Assembly: GCF_003248515.1 (NCBI RefSeq)
Contig: NZ_QFOB01000001.1
Location: 372,001-436,000 of the forward strand
Source of the DNA: Sphingomonas sp.
GTDB lineage: Bacteria > Pseudomonadota > Alphaproteobacteria > Sphingomonadales > Sphingomonadaceae
Direction: 5' to 3'
DNA length: 64,000 nt
The notes under the pieces were generated by a model, which saw nothing but the letters and a program-made list of their open reading frames with translations, made no database searches and was not told where the DNA came from. The position numbers and the translations under genes are program-made. Shown one piece after another: positions 33,431 through 42,644 of the stretch. Numbering within the stretch: the stretch's first letter is position 1; each line of letters begins with the position of its first letter.

Positions 33431-33964
33431 TCAGCGCTGCTGGCGTACGGAGAAGGTTAGCGTGCGCATCCGCCCGTAGATCGCGATTCCGGCCTGCACA
33501 CTGATGCCCGGAGCGGTCGTCCAGAGGGCCGCATCCTCTCTCCTCGATCGCACGGGCTCCGGCGCCGCGCCGCCCAGTACGGGAGAAACCACCTCCGCCA
33601 CGTCCGCGCCTCTCAGCTTCGTCGCGGCCGTACCGGCAATCTGGCAGACGCGCTGCAACGGTCCCGAATCGATCGTGGTGAGAAACAGCATCATCCCGTC
33701 CTTGCGAAAGGCGCGCGGCAGGCTCATCGGCAGGTCCTTCGGATCGCCCCGCACGGTCAGCTTGCTGTCCTGCCAGCCTTGCTCTGTCGCCTTCCTCGCA
33801 ATCGTGTCGAAATCGGGAAAGGCCGTCAGGCACGTGTCCCGAAACGCCTGCAGATAAGGCGACGGATCGTCCCCCGGCGCAGGCGCCGCGAGTGCGGCTC
33901 CCGGGAGGACAGCCCCCGGGAGGACGAGGGCAGCGAAAATCGCGATGGGCAGGATGCGCGGCAA
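33431..33964 (-). CDS. Secreted protein of unknown function
   Basis: A 177-residue protein with a signal peptide ('MPRILPIAIFAALVLPGA', then a second 'VLPGAALAAPA' and cleavage near residue 28). The mature domain contains two cysteines ('FRDTCLTAFPDFD' and 'LQRVCQIAGT') spaced as in small periplasmic proteins, and a C-terminal strand-rich 'GISVQAGIAIYGRMRTLTFSVRQ' in two pieces. No enzymatic motif. It lies 55 bases upstream of the 2OG oxygenase gene on the same strand, so the three genes may form one transcript. Confidence 0.6.
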   Translation of the reverse strand: MPRILPIAIFAALVLPGAVLPGAALAAPAPGDDPSPYLQAFRDTCLTAFPDFDTIARKATEQGWQDSKLTVRGDPKDLPMSLPRAFRKDGMMLFLTTIDSGPLQRVCQIAGTAATKLRGADVAEVVSPVLGGAAPEPVRSRREDAALWTTAPGISVQAGIAIYGRMRTLTFSVRQQR

Positions 33965-34026
33965 GGGGAAACCTCCGAATGATCGGTCTCCCCTAGGGTG
34001 CAGGCCCTAACCGGCCGTGAAGGCGG

Positions 34027-35658
34027 TCAGCGCTTGAACAGTCCCCCCAGCAGGCCACGCAGCAACTGGCTCCCCAATTGCCCGGCCACCTGGCGCCCGA
34101 CGGATGAGGCCACCGATCGCGCGGCCGACTGGATCACCTTGTCGGTCAGCGTCGGCTTGGCCGCCTCGCGCTCGGCCGCGATTCGCGCGCGCTCCTCGGC
34201 CTTGGCCTGGGCCGCCGCCGCGCGCTCCGCTTCCTTGTCGCGGCGGGCCTGCTCGGCCGCGTCCAGCTTCGCCTGCGCCGCCGCCGCCTTGGCGGCTTCG
34301 GCCTGCTGTTTCGCCAGTTCGGCATCGGCCCTGGCCTTCTCCGCCGCCGCCTTCGCATCCCCCGCCTTCTGCGAGAGGATCTCGGCCGCGCTCTCGCGAT
34401 TGACCGGCGTGTCATACTTGCCCGCCACCGGAGAGGTGGAGATCATCACCGCGCGCTCCTTGTCGGTCAGCGGCCCGACGCGCGAGCAGGGCGGCCGGAT
34501 CAGCGTGCGCGAAACGGGCGCCGGCGCGCCATCCGGCAGCAAGAGCGAGACAAGCGCCTCGCCCACCTTCAGCTCGGTGATCGCGCTTGCCACGTCCACA
34601 CCCGGATTGGCCCGGAAGGTCTGCGCCGCAGCCGTCACCGCTTTCTGCTCGCGCGGCGTGAAGGCGTTGAGCTTGTGCTGCACGCGATTGCCCAGCTGGC
34701 CGGCCACATCATCCGGCACGTCGATCGGGTTCTGCGTGATGAAATAGACGCCCACGCCCTTCGATCGGATCAGGCGCACCACCTGTTCCACCTTGTCGAT
34801 CAGGGCGGGCGCGGCATCGTCGAACAACAGGTGCGCCTCGTCGAAGAAGAAGACGAGCTTGGGCTTGTCCGGATCGCCCACTTCGGGAAGCGTCTCGAAC
34901 AGTTCGGAAAGCAGCCAGAGCAGGAAGGTGGCGTAAAGCTTCGGCGCGGCCATCAATTTGTCGGCCGCCAGCACGCTGATCGTGCCGCGCCCGGCATCGT
35001 CGATCAGCATCATGTCCTTCACGTCCAGCGCCGGCTCACCGAAGAAGCCGTCGCCGCCCTGCGCCTCCAGCTGGAGCAACTGGCGCTGGATCGTGCCGAC
35101 GGTCGCGCGCGTGACATTGCCATATTTGGCGGAAAGGTCGGCTGCATTCTCGGCCGCCCAGGCCAGCATCGCCTGCAGGTCGGAAAGGTCGAGCAGCAGC
35201 ATCCCCTGCTCGTCCGCCACCTTGAAGACAAGGTTGAGCACGCCTTCCTGCACTTCGTTCAGAGCCATCAGCCGGGCGAGCAGCAACGGCCCCATTTCGG
35301 AGATGGTGGTGCGCACGGGATGGCCCGCCTGGCCGAAGAGATCCCAGAAGACCACGGGATTGTCGACATAGGTCCAGTCGGTCATGCCGATTTCGGCCGC
35401 GCGCTTGGTGAAGGCCTCATGCGCCTTGGCGGTGGGCGATCCGGGCATGGCGAGGCCAGAAAGATCGCCCTTCACGTCCGCCACGAACACCGGCACGCCC
35501 GCCTTCGAAAAGCCTTCGGCCAGCCCCTGCAGAGTCACCGTCTTGCCCGTGCCCGTCGCCCCCGCGATCAGTCCGTGGCGATTGGCGCGCTTCAGCTCCA
35601 GCGTCTGTCGCTCGCCCCTCGCCGTCGCGCCGACGAAAAGCCCGGTCTGATCGGTCAT
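34027..35658 (-). CDS. HerA-like DNA-translocase-family ATPase (DUF853)
   Basis: A 543-residue P-loop ATPase of the HerA/FtsK class annotated as DUF853. Walker A 'GATGTGKTVT' is at about residues 32-41, 'FVADVKGDLSGLAMPG' follows, Walker B 'KLVFFFDEAHLLFDDA' and the arginine-finger-side 'VGVYFITQNPIDVPDDVAGQLGNRVQHKL' complete it. From about residue 430 to 515 there is an Ala/Glu/Lys/Arg coiled coil, then a Gly-rich tail. HerA proteins couple ATP use to DNA movement; the role of the DUF853 branch is not settled. The gene is free-standing. Confidence 0.85.
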   Translation of the reverse strand: MTDQTGLFVGATARGERQTLELKRANRHGLIAGATGTGKTVTLQGLAEGFSKAGVPVFVADVKGDLSGLAMPGSPTAKAHEAFTKRAAEIGMTDWTYVDNPVVFWDLFGQAGHPVRTTISEMGPLLLARLMALNEVQEGVLNLVFKVADEQGMLLLDLSDLQAMLAWAAENAADLSAKYGNVTRATVGTIQRQLLQLEAQGGDGFFGEPALDVKDMMLIDDAGRGTISVLAADKLMAAPKLYATFLLWLLSELFETLPEVGDPDKPKLVFFFDEAHLLFDDAAPALIDKVEQVVRLIRSKGVGVYFITQNPIDVPDDVAGQLGNRVQHKLNAFTPREQKAVTAAAQTFRANPGVDVASAITELKVGEALVSLLLPDGAPAPVSRTLIRPPCSRVGPLTDKERAVMISTSPVAGKYDTPVNRESAAEILSQKAGDAKAAAEKARADAELAKQQAEAAKAAAAQAKLDAAEQARRDKEAERAAAAQAKAEERARIAAEREAAKPTLTDKVIQSAARSVASSVGRQVAGQLGSQLLRGLLGGLFKR

Positions 35659-35842
35659 CGCATGCTCCTTCTTGCCGCTCCCGTTTGCGCCGGAGCCGCC
35701 GCCAAGTCGAGCCGGACGCGCGCCCCTTCACACCAGTTTACGACCGGCATGTCCGCCGCATGTCGGGATCATCGAAATCCCCAATCAGCTGTTAACACCA
35801 TCATCCCATCGGCCGTTAACCGATATCCGATACGATGCCGGG

Positions 35843-36220
35843 ATGGTCCCGATCCTCTCGCTCCTGCTGGCTCTTTCGCCCGCGCATCCGATCGTGGATG
35901 GCGAGATCGGCAAGCCGGTGTCGGAAAGGATCGCCGGATCGCTGCCTGCCGAGCGCCAGACGTCGCCTGCGAAAGGGGCCAGCCCGGCCCATCAGCCCGC
36001 GCGCATCTCGCTGCGCGCGAACGACAGCGGGGTCGTCCGCGTCAGGCTCGCGCTCGCGCCGAACGGCACGCCCACCGCCTGCACAGTCGTAAAGAGCGTC
36101 GCGCCGGAGCTGGATCGGGCAACATGCGAAGGCATCATGGATCGCGCCCGCTTCGAGCCGGCACCAGACGGAGAGCGCGGCGCACTGTTCGCCGAACGCG
36201 CCGTTACCTGGTGGCGGTAG
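35843..36220 (+). CDS. Small secreted protein with TonB C-terminal-like domain
   Basis: A 125-residue protein with a short hydrophobic signal ('MVPILSLLLALSPAHP'), then a linker and a domain resembling the TonB C-terminal fold: 'SGVVRVRLALAPNGTPTACTVVKSVAPELDRATCEGIMDRARFEPA' (given here in its order of strand, turn, helix), with two cysteines that could form a disulfide. Such stand-alone domains are common in sphingomonads; function unknown. Start at 35843; the frame is open upstream, but that part lacks a signal. It converges on degP. Confidence 0.6.
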   Translation: MVPILSLLLALSPAHPIVDGEIGKPVSERIAGSLPAERQTSPAKGASPAHQPARISLRANDSGVVRVRLALAPNGTPTACTVVKSVAPELDRATCEGIMDRARFEPAPDGERGALFAERAVTWWR

Positions 36221-36258
36221 CGATTCCGTCCGCCACCGCCCCATGATCGCCGGCGGGC

Positions 36259-37809
36259 CTATTTGCCCGCCAGATCGACCCCCAGATATCGCGCCGGTCG
36301 GTTGCCCCGCTGCACGAGCAGCAGCACCGTCTTGAGGCCGGACTTCTGCGCAGCCTCCACGGCGCCCGCCGCTTCCGCAACGGTGGTCACGCGGCGCTGA
36401 CCCACCGCGACGATGATATCCTTGGGCTGGAGACCCTTGCTCGCCGCGTCGCTGGAAGGATCAACCGAGGTAATAACCACACCCCCCGTCGTGTCCGGCA
36501 CGCCCAGCTGGCGCGCTATGCCGGGGCTCATCGCCTGCAGCGTCACGCCCAGCGCATTCTTGATGGAGGGCGTCTCCTGGCCATTGCCGAGAGGACCGTC
36601 ATCATCGTCATCGCCGTCGGCGCTGGCGAGCTGGTCTTCGGGCGGGCGCTGGCTGACGACGGCGGTGGTCGTCATCTTCTTGCCGCCGCGGATATAATCC
36701 ACCGGCACGCGGCTTCCGACAGGCAGCCCGGCGACGATGAAGGAGAGCGTGTTGTCCGGCGTCACGTCGGTGCCGTTCACCTTCACGATCACGTCGCCCT
36801 GCTGGATGCCCGCGCGCGCGGCCGGCTGTCCGGGCTCGACGCGCGCAACGATCTCGCCCACGTCCTTAGGCAGGCCGAGGCCGGCGGCGATATCGTCGGT
36901 CATCGGCTGGATGACGACGCCGAAATAGCCGCGCTTGGGCGCCTCGCCCTTCATCAGTTGCAGGATGACGGGTTTGGCCTGCTCGGCCGGAATCGCAAAG
37001 CCGATGCCCACATTGCCACCGGTCGGCGAATAGATGGCGGTGTTGATGCCGATCACGTTGCCGTTGAGGTCGAACATCGGGCCACCCGAATTGCCCTGGT
37101 TGATCGCCGCGTCCGTCTGGATGTAGCGATCATAGGGGCCGGCACCTATGCTGCGGTGGATCGCCGAGACGATGCCCGCCGTCACGGTACCGCCCAGCGC
37201 GAAGGGGTTGCCGATCGCGACCACCCAGTCGCCGACGCGCGCCTTGGTGGAATCGCCGAACTGCACGAAGGGCAGTCCCTTCGCGTCGATCTTCAGCACC
37301 GCGAGATCCGAGGTCGGATCCTTCGCCACGATACGCGCCGTATATTCCTTGCGATCGGTCAGCGTCACCTTGATCGACGAGACCGTAACCTTGCCCTGCT
37401 CCGTCGGCACGCCGGAGACGACATGGTTGTTGGTGACGATGTAGCCGTCTTCCGAAATGATGAAGCCGGAGCCGAGCGACACAGCCTCGCGCGTCTGCGG
37501 CTGGTTGCCTTGGCCACCCTGACCACCCTGACCACCAAAGCGACGGAAGAAATCGTCGAATGGCGTCCCGGCGAACGGATTCTGCTGCTGGCGAACCTGC
37601 ACCTTCTGGGTGGTGGAGATGTTCACCACCGCCGGCTGAAGCTTGGCGGCAAGATCGGCGAAGCTCATCGGCGCGCCGCGCGGGGCGACAGCGGCCATCT
37701 GCGAGGGGGCATTCTGCGCTACCTGCGCGCCAACCGGCTGCTGCAGGGTCACGGTGGCAGCCGCACCGCCGAGAAGCATGGCGGCGGTGATGGCATAGGC
37801 GTATCGCAC
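36259..37809 (-). CDS. degP: Do/DegP-type periplasmic serine protease
   Basis: A 516-residue HtrA-family protease with an N-terminal signal sequence. The catalytic triad is His129 ('TNNHVVSG'), Asp168 ('SDLAVLKI') and Ser241 ('QGNSGGPMF'). Two PDZ domains follow ('RGYFGVVIQPMTDDIA' and 'LGVTLQAMSPGIARQLG' open them). It degrades or chaperones misfolded envelope proteins. A Gly/Gln-rich insert at residues 92-104 forms the LA loop. It lies 239 bases downstream of hflC on the same strand, together making a membrane quality-control neighbourhood. Confidence 0.93.
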   Translation of the reverse strand: MRYAYAITAAMLLGGAAATVTLQQPVGAQVAQNAPSQMAAVAPRGAPMSFADLAAKLQPAVVNISTTQKVQVRQQQNPFAGTPFDDFFRRFGGQGGQGGQGNQPQTREAVSLGSGFIISEDGYIVTNNHVVSGVPTEQGKVTVSSIKVTLTDRKEYTARIVAKDPTSDLAVLKIDAKGLPFVQFGDSTKARVGDWVVAIGNPFALGGTVTAGIVSAIHRSIGAGPYDRYIQTDAAINQGNSGGPMFDLNGNVIGINTAIYSPTGGNVGIGFAIPAEQAKPVILQLMKGEAPKRGYFGVVIQPMTDDIAAGLGLPKDVGEIVARVEPGQPAARAGIQQGDVIVKVNGTDVTPDNTLSFIVAGLPVGSRVPVDYIRGGKKMTTTAVVSQRPPEDQLASADGDDDDDGPLGNGQETPSIKNALGVTLQAMSPGIARQLGVPDTTGGVVITSVDPSSDAASKGLQPKDIIVAVGQRRVTTVAEAAGAVEAAQKSGLKTVLLLVQRGNRPARYLGVDLAGK

Positions 37810-38048
37810 TTGGGCAATCCTCCTGGGAAATATACGCCCGGCCGTGAAACTGGAGCGTCGGGCGACGGTGAGAGACTGTTGCTTTTGCCCTGAACCTATT
37901 TTGAACGGCGAAGGATCCGTATTTCCCGAATCTCGGCCCGCCCGGCGAGGCGCCCGCCTTGTCCGGCGTCCCCGACAACGGGACCACCGGAAGTCAGGAT
38001 CGCGGCCGGCCGGCGAGGCTGGGTTCGGCTATACCGAAGCCCGCCTCG

Positions 38049-38915
38049 TCATTTCCCGCCCTTGAACTGGCGCAGATATTCGCTGTCCGGCGAAAGGATG
38101 ATCTGGCTGCCCCCACGCGGCTGATCGTCATCCGTGCCGAAGGTGGTGCGATAGCTCTGCATCGCGCGGTAGAAATCGTAGAAGGCCGGATCCTTGCCAT
38201 AGGCTTCGGCATAGGTGCGGGCCGCGCTCGCATCGGCCTCGCCCATGATGATCTGCGCCTCGCGCCGCGCGCCGGCCTCGATCGACTTGGCCTCCTGCTG
38301 GCGCGCGGTGCGCATCCGGTTGAAGGCGCTCTCCAGCGGCGCGCCATCGGGCAGATCGGCGCGCTTGATCCGCACGTCAACGATCTCGGCGCCATATTGG
38401 CGCGCCACGCGGGCGACGGCGGAGCGTATGTCCTCCATCATCTCGCCGCGCTCGGGGCTCAGCAGATCCTTGAAGGGCCGCTTGCCCAGTTCGTTGCGCA
38501 ACGCCGAGCCCAGGATGGGCTTCAGCGCCTCGCCCACGCGCCGCTCGCTGCCGGCGGAAACGAACATCCGCACCGGATCGACGATCCGGTAACGGGCGAA
38601 GGCGTCCACTTCCAGCCGCAGCTGATCGGTCGAAAGCACGGCCTGCCGCTGCATGTCGAAATCCAGCACGCGCTTGTCGACCCAGACGACCGATTCCATG
38701 AAGGGAATGCGGCTGACGATGCCCGCGCCCGTCCGGCCGAATTCCTCTTTCGGATCATAGCCGTTGGCGATCCGCTTCGGCAGGCCGAAGCGCAGGATCA
38801 ACGCCTGCTTGGTCTCCGGCACCACGATGAAGATGCTCGCCAGAAAGCCGAACAGCACGAGAAGCAGGCCCGCCCAGAAAAGCGGGCTGCGACGGATGGC
38901 GTCCACGAAGCTCAC
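38049..38915 (-). CDS. hflC: FtsH protease modulator HflC
   Basis: A 288-residue SPFH/prohibitin-domain protein, periplasmic partner of HflK in the large complex that restrains FtsH. One N-terminal membrane helix (about 12-30, 'FWAGLLLVLFGFLASIFIV') precedes the SPFH domain ('VPETKQALILRFGLPKRIANG') and a long helical stretch ('ARTYAEAYGKDPAFYDFYRAMQSY'). Its start overlaps the hflK stop by four bases, so translation is coupled. Confidence 0.94.
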   Translation of the reverse strand: MSFVDAIRRSPLFWAGLLLVLFGFLASIFIVVPETKQALILRFGLPKRIANGYDPKEEFGRTGAGIVSRIPFMESVVWVDKRVLDFDMQRQAVLSTDQLRLEVDAFARYRIVDPVRMFVSAGSERRVGEALKPILGSALRNELGKRPFKDLLSPERGEMMEDIRSAVARVARQYGAEIVDVRIKRADLPDGAPLESAFNRMRTARQQEAKSIEAGARREAQIIMGEADASAARTYAEAYGKDPAFYDFYRAMQSYRTTFGTDDDQPRGGSQIILSPDSEYLRQFKGGK

Positions 38916-39973
38916 TTGCCCGCTCCCTTCGGCGGAAGCGGCAGATAGGGGGTCACACCCGAAGCCTCGAGGATCGTCTTGTCGGTCTTGGCCAGCACCT
39001 TCTCCATCGTCTCGTAATACATGCGGCGGCGCGTCACCTCCGGAGCCAGCTTATATTGCTGGTAGACCGAATCGAATGCCGCGGCCTCGCCCTGCGCCTG
39101 CGCCGTCTTCTGGGTGGCATAAGCGCGCGCCTGGTTCAGATAGGATTGCGCCTGCTGCTGCGCGGCGGACACTTCCTTGAACGCGTCCATCACTTCGCCC
39201 GGCGGATCCGCCTGCTTGATCGCCACGCCCTGCACGGCGACACCGGCGCGATATTCATCCAGCAGTTCCTGCATCCGCTGTGCCACGCGCTGTTCGATGA
39301 TCGCGCGCTGCGGGCCGATCGCGGCATTCAGCGTCACGTTCGAAATCTGCTCGCGCATCGCGCTTTCCGCCACTTCGCGGATCGTGCCATCGGGATCGGC
39401 CAGCTCGAACATGTAGAGTTCGGGATCGCGGATATTCCAGCGCACTGAATAAGCGAGATCGATCATGTTCTCGTCGCCGGTCAGCATCAGATTCTGGCCG
39501 TTCGCGCCATCGGCGCCGCTCTCGATGTCGATCACGTGGATATTGTCGACGTCGATCTTGCGAACGATTTCGATCGGCGCGGGCATGGAGAAGCCCAGGC
39601 CCGGCTGCAGCATGCCCACATATTTGCCGAAACGCGTGATCACGCCGCGCTGCTGCGGGCCGATCGTGTGCGCGCTGGTCAGCGCGACCCAGAGGAGGAG
39701 GATGCCGAGCACGCCCCACAGCCAGATCGATCCGCCGGGAAGCTGCGGGAGTCCACCGCCGCCGCCGCCGAAACGTGCCCGCCCGCGCCGGACGAGCGCA
39801 TCCAGTGCGGAAGGGCCTGGCTTGCCCGAGGGCTGCTTGCCTCCACCGGACCACGGGGTGCGCGGCGGTCCGCCGCCTCCACCGCTCCCGCCGTCTCCGC
39901 CGGAACCGCCGCCCCAGGGGCCGCCTTCGTTCAACACCGCACCGGTTACGCCGGCCTGCCCGCTTGCATCCAT
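38912..39973 (-). CDS. hflK: FtsH protease modulator HflK
   Basis: A 353-residue SPFH-domain protein forming the HflKC complex. The first ~75 residues are a Gly/Pro-rich cytoplasmic tail, followed by a membrane helix (about 83-100, 'IWLWGVLGILLLWVALTS'), the SPFH domain ('GPQQRGVITRFGKYVGMLQPGLGF'), 'VQGVAIKQADPPGEVMDAFKEV' and a helical end. The poly-Gly tail is typical of alphaproteobacterial HflK. Divergent from mrp with 71 bases between. Confidence 0.94.
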   Translation of the reverse strand: MDASGQAGVTGAVLNEGGPWGGGSGGDGGSGGGGGPPRTPWSGGGKQPSGKPGPSALDALVRRGRARFGGGGGGLPQLPGGSIWLWGVLGILLLWVALTSAHTIGPQQRGVITRFGKYVGMLQPGLGFSMPAPIEIVRKIDVDNIHVIDIESGADGANGQNLMLTGDENMIDLAYSVRWNIRDPELYMFELADPDGTIREVAESAMREQISNVTLNAAIGPQRAIIEQRVAQRMQELLDEYRAGVAVQGVAIKQADPPGEVMDAFKEVSAAQQQAQSYLNQARAYATQKTAQAQGEAAAFDSVYQQYKLAPEVTRRRMYYETMEKVLAKTDKTILEASGVTPYLPLPPKGAGK

Positions 39974-40044
39974 GAAGAGCCTTATAGGTGCCGGGCTTGC
40001 GGAAAAACAGTGCTTGGGCGGGCGAATGCTCCTAACCGGCCCCG

Positions 40045-41049
40045 ATGAGCGATCGCGACCCCCTCCTTTCCGCCCTCGATACCGTGCCCGATCCCGTAAC
40101 CGGCAAGGGCCTCGTTACCTCCGGCCGCGCCTCCGCCGCGCGCCTCGAAGGCAGCCGGGCCGATGCGATCGTGGATGTGGCGGGCCTTGCGGCAGGCGAT
40201 CGCGCCGCACTGGAATCGGCCGCGCGTGCCGCGCTGCTCGCGGTGCCGGGCGTCACGGAGGCGCGCGTGCTGCTCACCGCCGACAGGCCCGCGCGCCGCA
40301 TCGTGGCGATCGCCAGCGGCAAGGGCGGCGTGGGCAAGTCCACCGTCGCCGCCAATGTCGCCGTCGCCCTGGCGCGGATGGGCCGCAAGGTCGGCCTCGT
40401 CGATGCCGACATTTATGGCCCCTCGCAGCCCCGCCTCTTCGATGCGCATGACCGGCCGGACGCGAAGGACAAGATCATGTTCCCGGTGCCCACGCGCTGG
40501 GGCGTTCCGATCCTGTCGATGGGCCAGCTGATCGAGCCGGGGAAGGCGATCGCCTGGCGTGGACCAATGGCGGCCGGCGCGCTCAGCCAGCTTGTCGATG
40601 CGCATTGGGGCGATACCGAATTGCTGATCCTGGATCTCCCCCCCGGCACGGGAGACGTGCAGTTGACGATGATCCAGAAGCATCGCCCTGTCGGCGCGAT
40701 CATCGTGTCGACGCCGCAGGATCTGGCGCTGATCGATGCCACGCGCGCGATCGATCTCTTCTTCAAGGCCGACATTCCCGTGATCGGCCTTGTCGAGAAT
40801 ATGGCAGGCTATGCCTGCCCTCATTGCGGAGAGATCTCCGATCCTTTCGGCCAGGGCGGTGCCGAGGCGGAAGCGCAGGCGCTCGGCCTGCCCTTCCTCG
40901 GCCGTATTCCACTGGCGCGCGGCATCCGGAGCGCGTCCGACGCGGGCACGCCTCCCGCCGCAGGCGACGATGCCGATGCCGCCCCCTTCCGCGCGATCGC
41001 CGAAAGGCTCGATGCGTGGCTGAACCCTTCGCCCTCACCGGTGTTCTAG
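40045..41049 (+). CDS. mrp: Mrp/NBP35-type iron-sulfur cluster carrier ATPase
   Basis: A 334-residue ApbC/Mrp protein that carries [4Fe-4S] clusters to apoproteins. An N-terminal MIP18-like domain (about 1-80) is followed by the deviant Walker A 'SGKGGVGKST' (91-100), 'GLVDADIYGPSQPRL', 'LLILDLPPGTGDVQLT' and the cluster-binding CxxC in 'YACPHCGE'. Length is normal. It may serve iron-sulfur enzymes in the window such as the serine deaminase and molybdenum hydroxylase. Monocistronic or with the next gene 114 bases downstream. Confidence 0.93.
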   Translation: MSDRDPLLSALDTVPDPVTGKGLVTSGRASAARLEGSRADAIVDVAGLAAGDRAALESAARAALLAVPGVTEARVLLTADRPARRIVAIASGKGGVGKSTVAANVAVALARMGRKVGLVDADIYGPSQPRLFDAHDRPDAKDKIMFPVPTRWGVPILSMGQLIEPGKAIAWRGPMAAGALSQLVDAHWGDTELLILDLPPGTGDVQLTMIQKHRPVGAIIVSTPQDLALIDATRAIDLFFKADIPVIGLVENMAGYACPHCGEISDPFGQGGAEAEAQALGLPFLGRIPLARGIRSASDAGTPPAAGDDADAAPFRAIAERLDAWLNPSPSPVF

Positions 41050-41163
41050 TCGATACCTCCGCCCCAAAACCGTTGGTGCCGGGCCCGTCAAAAAGCCGTT
41101 CTCCATCGCCACGCGGCCAGAGTGCCCGAAACGAAGGGAGAGGCTTGAAAGGAACTGAATCCG

Positions 41164-41598
41164 ATGCCGCTCACCGCCGATGCCGATATCGCCGCACTTC
41201 TCGCCGAAACCCGCACCATCGCGGTGATCGGCGCGTCGGATCGGCCCGATCGCCCCAGTTGGGGCGTGATGCGCGTGCTGCAGGACTGGGGCTATCGCAT
41301 CCTGCCCGTAAACCCGCAGATCACCGGCGAGCACGTCCATGGCGAATATGTCTGGCGCGATCTCGATCAGATTGGTGAGCCGATCGACATGGTCGATGTC
41401 TTCCGCCGCCCGGCGGCCGCGGGAGAGGCGGTGGACGCCGCCATCGCGGCCGGAGCGAAATCCGTGTGGATGCAACTTGGCGTCATCAATGCGGAAGCCG
41501 CCGCGCGCGCCGAAGCTGCCGGGCTCAGGGTCGTGATGGATCGCTGCCCGGCCATCGAGCTTCCCCGCCTGAACGTACCGAAAGTCGCAGATCGCTAG
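41164..41598 (+). CDS. CoA-binding domain protein (YccU-like)
   Basis: A 144-residue stand-alone Rossmann-type CoA-binding domain. Conserved pieces: 'TRTIAVIGASDRPDRPSWGVMRVLQDWGYRILPVNP' (nucleotide-binding loop and second strand), 'IDMVDVFRRP', 'SVWMQLGVIN' and the terminal 'VMDRCPAIE', which matches the YccU family. Characterised relatives bind CoA and contribute to CoA homeostasis or protein CoAlation, but the role remains unclear. It follows mrp in the same direction. Confidence 0.88.
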   Translation: MPLTADADIAALLAETRTIAVIGASDRPDRPSWGVMRVLQDWGYRILPVNPQITGEHVHGEYVWRDLDQIGEPIDMVDVFRRPAAAGEAVDAAIAAGAKSVWMQLGVINAEAAARAEAAGLRVVMDRCPAIELPRLNVPKVADR

Positions 41599-41662
41599 AC
41601 CCCGGGGTCCTCTTCGCGGCGGCCGGGAAGCGGAAGGATTGCGATTGGGATTGGGATCAGGC

Positions 41663-42034
41663 TCAATCGTTCGCCATCAGCCATGTGCGGCCGGCCGATT
41701 CGGACAGGAAGAATTCCCGCTGGGTGATCGCGGCGACACGGCGCATCTGGCTCTTGAGGAGGCTGGACGCGACGACGATCGCGACCCGATCCTCCGCCTC
41801 GTAAAGCCGATCCGTCCAATATTGGATGCGCTCGGCCACGGCGGCGGACTGGACGACCGCCTGGCGCAGATCGACCAGGACACGAACCCGCCGTCTCGCC
41901 CTGCGAATGGCGAGCAGCATGTGTTCAAGCCGCTCGAAATGCCCGTCGAGATAGTCGAGCCGCCAGCTGCCGGCACCGTCGACCCGCACGATCGAGCCTT
42001 CGTCCGCGATGCTGATCTCCACCACCTCAACCAT
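41663..42034 (-). CDS. SpoIIAA/STAS-like hypothetical protein
   Basis: A 123-residue soluble protein. The pattern of strand, helix 'GHFERLEHMLLAIRRARRRVRVLVDLRQAVVQSAAVAERIQ' (helix-strand-helix), and a final 'VAAITQREFFLSESAGRTWL' resembles the SpoIIAA-like/STAS fold proteins common in sphingomonads, but I cannot assign a family firmly. Start at 'MVEVVEISIADEG'; the open frame extends upstream without plausible sequence. No clear operon partner. Confidence 0.55.
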   Translation of the reverse strand: MVEVVEISIADEGSIVRVDGAGSWRLDYLDGHFERLEHMLLAIRRARRRVRVLVDLRQAVVQSAAVAERIQYWTDRLYEAEDRVAIVVASSLLKSQMRRVAAITQREFFLSESAGRTWLMAND

Positions 42035-42128
42035 GCCTTGCCGCCCTGCCCGATCCGGCATCCTTTCAGGCCGGTCCGGGCCTAATGGCACGATAAGGTC
42101 AACAACTTCTTCACAGCGCCGCCCCCAT

Positions 42129-42644
42129 TCAGCGCAGCAGCAGGCGAACCGCATTTCCGGAGAAAATCAGCGCCGCGAAGAAGGCGCCCGTCGCCGCCAT
42201 CGCCGGCGCACACCACACGAGCACGCCGATCACGATCAACGCCATTCCCATTGCCAGCAGCGAGGATCGGCGAAGCACCAGCCACATCGGCACGAAATGC
42301 GCGCCCAGCAGCACCAGCACGGCAGCGACGGCGCGCGCTTCCTGGCCCGCACCGCTCAACTGCCAGCCGTAAAGCAGCGCCGCCACCGCGGTCACGACGT
42401 GGATCCGCCTCACCCAGCGGGCAGCCAGGGGATCCAGCGGCTCGGGAGCGACCGCTCTCGCGCGCAACCGCCGCACCGCGATCATGGCGAGCCCGATGGC
42501 GAGGATCAGGAATGCGATCGCGGGCGCCACCGATACGCCGCCACTCGCCATGATCGAGACGATCGCCCAGCCCGCGCCATAGACGGCATGGATCAGGGCG
42601 ATGCGCAGCATGTCGCCGCGCGGCGCCAGCCTGCCTTGCAGCAT
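42129..42644 (-). CDS. Hypothetical inner membrane protein
   Basis: A 171-residue protein with about five or six hydrophobic helices ('MLRIALIHAVYGAGWAIVSI', 'AIAFLILAIGLAMIAV', 'VVTAVAALLYGWQL', 'AVAAVLVLLGAHFVPMWLVL', 'MALIVIGVLVWCAPAM'). No family recognised. Its start codon overlaps the stop of the upstream phosphatase gene (TGATG), so it is translationally coupled to it and is likely part of the pmbA-cysQ-like operon. Confidence 0.65.
   Translation of the reverse strand: MLQGRLAPRGDMLRIALIHAVYGAGWAIVSIMASGGVSVAPAIAFLILAIGLAMIAVRRLRARAVAPEPLDPLAARWVRRIHVVTAVAALLYGWQLSGAGQEARAVAAVLVLLGAHFVPMWLVLRRSSLLAMGMALIVIGVLVWCAPAMAATGAFFAALIFSGNAVRLLLR

Noticed and set aside
36252..36271. 7-bp hairpin (GGCGGGC / GCCCGCC) across the degP stop codon as a terminator
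   Set aside because: No T-tract follows on either strand; kept only as a note.
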